Part shown: in pieces, positions 60,932 through 64,000 of the stretch
Layout: each line of letters starts with the position of its first letter
Position numbering within the stretch: the first letter of the stretch is position 1
Assembly (NCBI GenBank): GCA_963710165.1
Contig: CAVPYZ010000002.1
Coordinates: 222,010-286,009 of the forward strand
DNA: 64,000 bases
Direction of reading: 5' to 3'
Source of the DNA: JACKIP01 sp963710165
GTDB taxonomy: Bacteria; Pseudomonadota; Alphaproteobacteria; Micavibrionales; Micavibrionaceae
The notes under the pieces: generated by a model
What the model saw: only the letters and a program-made list of their open reading frames with translations
Told to the model about the DNA's origin: nothing
Databases searched by the model: none
Translations under genes and position numbers: made by a program

Positions 60932-63238
60932 TTATCCACAAACACACCCGGCAAAGTTTTTAGCTTTTGCATTAGGCAATTTAATATGACAGTTGCCAAT
61001 CTTATCAGAACTACTCATGTCACAATCACACATACTACCAACTTCTTCACCCAAAGCAATACTAGAAGCGCCCCCCATGGAGGTTCCCTTTTGCCAGCGA
61101 CAAATAACCGTGGGTACAACCGTACAGAACGTATCTCTGATTTCAGTACTTGTTGAGGATGCATTTAATGAAGCATGATCTGGATAATATGCTCCCCACG
61201 ATTGTGTCCCACAATCATAATCGCGTTTTTCTTTTATAATTCCCGTATATCCGGGGTGCCTGCTGCCGCAAGATATGTTGCGTGTCTGCGGAGCTAGACT
61301 TGTGTTACATGTGCAATAATAGTTTTTGACAGCATTACTACTCAAGCTTGCCCCTGAAGGGCTACCGGAATCTTTAGAATCATCAAATACAGGGGCATCA
61401 TATTTGTTAAGAGGGCAGTTAAATTCTTCTTTTACAGGAATTTGTACACCACTAACTTTTTCGACCAATGTTGGATCTAAAGAGGCGCAAGACACAGTAC
61501 CTTCCCGTGCGCTTGTATTACATTCACATGTTCCTGATGTTGGTGTTAATACCCATGGGCCAACAAACCTATCAGGAATACCACCTGGAAGACAGTTAAA
61601 CAATCTTCGTTCCACTCTAGGGTCACCAACAAGTGTAAATCCAGGAGCACAGTTTGCGCTCCTTGTTCTATAACAAGGGCTTACCGGGTCACAACCACAG
61701 GTATCATTCTCTCTAATATTTTCAGAACCCGATGGACATCTTCTAACCCTTACACGGTCATACGTTCCTGTTTGACAAGTACCACATGAACGTAAAGATC
61801 GTGATAATACTTCTCCCTCAACGCACCCACATGTTCCTCTGGCACTGCCTTGCGGTTGCCAACTACCGCCGATACACTCGTAGTCTTGGAATCTTTGAAC
61901 AAGTGGTAATTGTTCTTCTTCTGCTGTTTCTTCGTCTCCGTCTTGCCCAACAGGCAATAAATATTCGCCCCCTGGTACTGAAGGACAAAGATCTACTTCA
62001 ACTGACTCACATTCTGGAGGATTAAATGCTTCACATATAACAGTTCCATCCGCATTAATACCTTTTACAATTTCATTGATACCAGAGCATCTGGCTTCAA
62101 CGCGCGATTCACAAACTACCTGCCCATTTTCAATCCTTTTAACAAACTGGTTACTAGGACACTCCATATTTGCATCATCACCAGCAATTAATTGTGCACT
62201 AAAACATTCCGTAGGGTCACCTGATCCATTTTTTAAACCATATGTACATAACTGATTAGATTTAAGATCTGCTTGCGCACGGACAGGGGCGCTTACATCC
62301 ATTTCTTCTTCAGGCGTAGCTTGATTACCATTAGGTGGTCCAAAAAACATTCCGCTTCCTGGAGGATTATTATTAACAATATCATTACCTCTCAAAGCGA
62401 AATAAGGAACATCATCTGTCGCTATAAATGCCGCAACATCATCATATTCCGTACTACTACCAAAATTAGTGGAGCGTTGCGCTAGCCTGAATTGTCCTCC
62501 AGTTAATGGGTTAGGATCACCATAACAATTATCAACTTCAACACCTGTTGCGCCTGCACAACTGAATTGAGAACCATTATTATTATAGGCCCCATACCCA
62601 TTCTCACCATGCGAATATACAAGAAAATGTATATCGAAATTTCTAGCGATATCAGATGTCGCCGTATCATCACCTTCAATTATACGTATCCCCCCTAAAT
62701 TAGGCGCATATTGACCTTCTTTCGTTAAAATTTCTGTCACGGCGTATGTTAGTTTATTACTATAACCATCATAACTCGCGGACTCTTGGATATTTAGCTC
62801 ACGAAAGGGAACAGCCCCTACAATCACACGTGTTACGGCTGGATTAGCTCTCTGACTGGTTTCAACACAAATTCCGGATATCGGATTACCAGGACTTATA
62901 GGGTCAAGAAGAGTTGTATCTTGACAATCCGAAGTCGTTACTAACTCTGCTGTATCTGCACATTCTGTACTTTCACGTCCGTAAAATATATCTTCACGCG
63001 CGACAGCAGGAGGAGCAGGGCAGGGGTAACGCCCATTGACGGTTAAAAACTCTGTTATTTCACTAATAAGTAATTGAGTGTTTTGTTGCGTAGTTAACTC
63101 AGCCTGATTTTTTAGGTACAAGTTATAGAGAGGGGAGAACATCGCAATCAATAAACCAAAGATAAGAATAACAAATGTTAGCTCTATTAAGGTAAAGCCC
63201 GCATTATTCTTTTTATTATTATTTTTTATATTAGACAT
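60932..63238 (-). CDS. giant cysteine-rich prepilin-like protein (768 aa)
   Basis: A leader (MSNIKNNNKKNNAG) is followed by FTLIELTFVILIFGLLIAMF, a class III-type signal helix with Glu5. Residues 50-330 form an ectodomain with the family motifs RYPCPAP (70), YDGYSNKLTYAVTE (156) and YSHGENGYGAYNNNG (208). The last 320 residues (450-768) are an array of cysteine modules: CxC pairs at 470, 514, 571, 642 and 737, each with a further Cys about 12-15 residues on and a closing Cys near 501, 549, 608, 676 and 765. Short CPSNQFVKRIENGQVVCE-like units precede the array. This is among the largest pilin-like proteins I can expect. Its function is unknown. Confidence 0.85.
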   Translation of the reverse strand: MSNIKNNNKKNNAGFTLIELTFVILIFGLLIAMFSPLYNLYLKNQAELTTQQNTQLLISEITEFLTVNGRYPCPAPPAVAREDIFYGRESTECADTAELVTTSDCQDTTLLDPISPGNPISGICVETSQRANPAVTRVIVGAVPFRELNIQESASYDGYSNKLTYAVTEILTKEGQYAPNLGGIRIIEGDDTATSDIARNFDIHFLVYSHGENGYGAYNNNGSQFSCAGATGVEVDNCYGDPNPLTGGQFRLAQRSTNFGSSTEYDDVAAFIATDDVPYFALRGNDIVNNNPPGSGMFFGPPNGNQATPEEEMDVSAPVRAQADLKSNQLCTYGLKNGSGDPTECFSAQLIAGDDANMECPSNQFVKRIENGQVVCESRVEARCSGINEIVKGINADGTVICEAFNPPECESVEVDLCPSVPGGEYLLPVGQDGDEETAEEEQLPLVQRFQDYECIGGSWQPQGSARGTCGCVEGEVLSRSLRSCGTCQTGTYDRVRVRRCPSGSENIRENDTCGCDPVSPCYRTRSANCAPGFTLVGDPRVERRLFNCLPGGIPDRFVGPWVLTPTSGTCECNTSAREGTVSCASLDPTLVEKVSGVQIPVKEEFNCPLNKYDAPVFDDSKDSGSPSGASLSSNAVKNYYCTCNTSLAPQTRNISCGSRHPGYTGIIKEKRDYDCGTQSWGAYYPDHASLNASSTSTEIRDTFCTVVPTVICRWQKGTSMGGASSIALGEEVGSMCDCDMSSSDKIGNCHIKLPNAKAKNFAGCVCG

Positions 63239-63259
63239 TTTTTTCCTATCATATTTATC

Positions 63260-64000
63260 CTATGGGGGCGGGGGCTCTTTACAAATTATTTTACCTGCTA
63301 CATCAACACCAACAGCCAGTTCGTTAGTGCCGCATGTAAATGGTGTGAATGGTGTGAATTTGAAACATTGTGCATCATTATTGGAAATCCCTATAACAGC
63401 TGAATTCAAACTGTCACATCCCATTCCGGAACCGGCAATAATAGAGGGTGTAAAGCATATTCCGGCGTCAAGTCCGTTTGTATCACATATTGTTGCCGCC
63501 ATAGCGCGACCTTGACCGGTTCCATCAACAAGAATATCTCCTCCAACATCAACACCGGCAATTTTATCACCACCTGGCGTCAGCAACCCATCCATGGGGT
63601 CATCAGTTCCAAAACCAAAACGCTGATAAGGACTATATACATTATCTGATTGCACATTACCCGGACGGGTATTTGAAAAAAGTTTATAGGTATCTGCACG
63701 CACAGAATAGACAATATCATCATAGAAATCCGCGCCCGCACCGCCTGCATCGAAATCTTCTGCATTTGTATAAAATAAATTATTGTCCGGATCTAGATTT
63801 GATCTAACACAGTTAACGCCGTCTAGCGCTGTACCATCGCAATCCCCGGCACTTGCACCTTGCGCTGTATAAGCGCCGTTTCCAGAAGGTCCGTGAGAGA
63901 TGAGTAAAACGTGACTACCATTATCAATAACATTTTGAGCAGAAGCCCAATCGCCGGAACCACTAGGCATACAAAGATCACCAATTAAGTTGACAGGATC
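63260..64000 (-). CDS. prepilin-like family protein, 5' end outside the window
   Basis: The frame is open to the window edge, and codons upstream of the ATG at 63970 (DPVNLIGDLC) continue the protein, so this ATG is internal and the gene starts beyond 64000. The visible 246 residues share HGPSGNGAYTAQGAS and YDDIVYSVRADT with the two genes downstream, plus the closing CGTNELAVGVDVAGKIICK, a variant of their C-x5-V-x-x-I unit. The pilin leader is expected in the missing part but not seen. It lies 21 bp upstream of the 768-aa gene, so the three form one operon. Confidence 0.8.
   Translation of the reverse strand, partial: DPVNLIGDLCMPSGSGDWASAQNVIDNGSHVLLISHGPSGNGAYTAQGASAGDCDGTALDGVNCVRSNLDPDNNLFYTNAEDFDAGGAGADFYDDIVYSVRADTYKLFSNTRPGNVQSDNVYSPYQRFGFGTDDPMDGLLTPGGDKIAGVDVGGDILVDGTGQGRAMAATICDTNGLDAGICFTPSIIAGSGMGCDSLNSAVIGISNNDAQCFKFTPFTPFTCGTNELAVGVDVAGKIICKEPPPP

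Overview
The window reads as chromosomal DNA of an alphaproteobacterium with a moderately AT-rich genome. This is inferred from gene content and gene order: fabA-fabB-fabI; rimP-nusA-ylxR/L7Ae-infB-rbfA-truB-rpsO; mltB-rlpA-dac-tmk-holB-metG-tatD-MBL; carA divergent from a GatB/YqeY gene; an NDUFAF6-like member of the squalene/phytoene synthase family; and a photolyase/FAD-oxidoreductase/DUF1365 set. The many exported proteins with no recognisable family and the large prepilin-like proteins would suit a deep-branching, possibly host- or prey-associated lineage (Micavibrio-like), but that is inference only. I see no phage, plasmid backbone, insertion sequence, CRISPR array or rRNA.

Layout. 0-4 kb: an unrecognised gene, then the fatty-acid genes fabA, fabB, fabI. 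4-10 kb (minus strand): an orphan AT-rich ORF, ugpQ, a possibly broken small membrane protein, pnp, an acidic secreted protein and sodB. 10-12 kb: NDUFAF6-like gene convergent with carA, then yqeY. 12-21 kb (plus): a tightly packed envelope/replication/translation run from mltB (frameshifted) to gpmA. 21-30 kb (minus): an exported protein, rpsO, truB (frameshifted), rbfA, infB, ylxR, nusA, rimP. 30-38 kb: rarA, a two-gene cassette with a RelA/SpoT-like protein, hflX, an inositol-phosphatase-family gene, mazG and a DinG-like helicase. 38-48 kb is the accessory stretch: secreted orphans, a LOG-family enzyme with an extra C-terminal domain, a C39-like peptidase, the DUF1365/FAD/photolyase operon under a TetR gene, a glyoxalase-fold gene, a cysteine-less DJ-1 protein and a secreted trypsin-like protease. 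48-57 kb: prfB with its programmed frameshift, a TcpQ-domain protein, a long coiled-coil exported protein broken by three frameshifts, pbp1A, a GNAT gene, mgtE broken by four frameshifts, and coaD. 57-64 kb: tRNA-Lys, sseA, an AlaX-like editing gene, tRNA-Thr and a tandem row of three large prepilin-like genes, the last running off the window.

Three observations stand out. First, the palindrome TTGAC-N5-GTCA occurs twice in front of the tetR/glyoxalase divergent pair and once in front of the DJ-1 gene, which looks like a small local regulon. Second, the right end carries three paralogous prepilin-like genes, one with about five tandem cysteine modules in its C-terminal half. Third, nine one-base frame breaks affect four otherwise well-conserved genes, several of them at short homopolymers; these are either assembly errors or recent decay, and they determine how those genes should be read.
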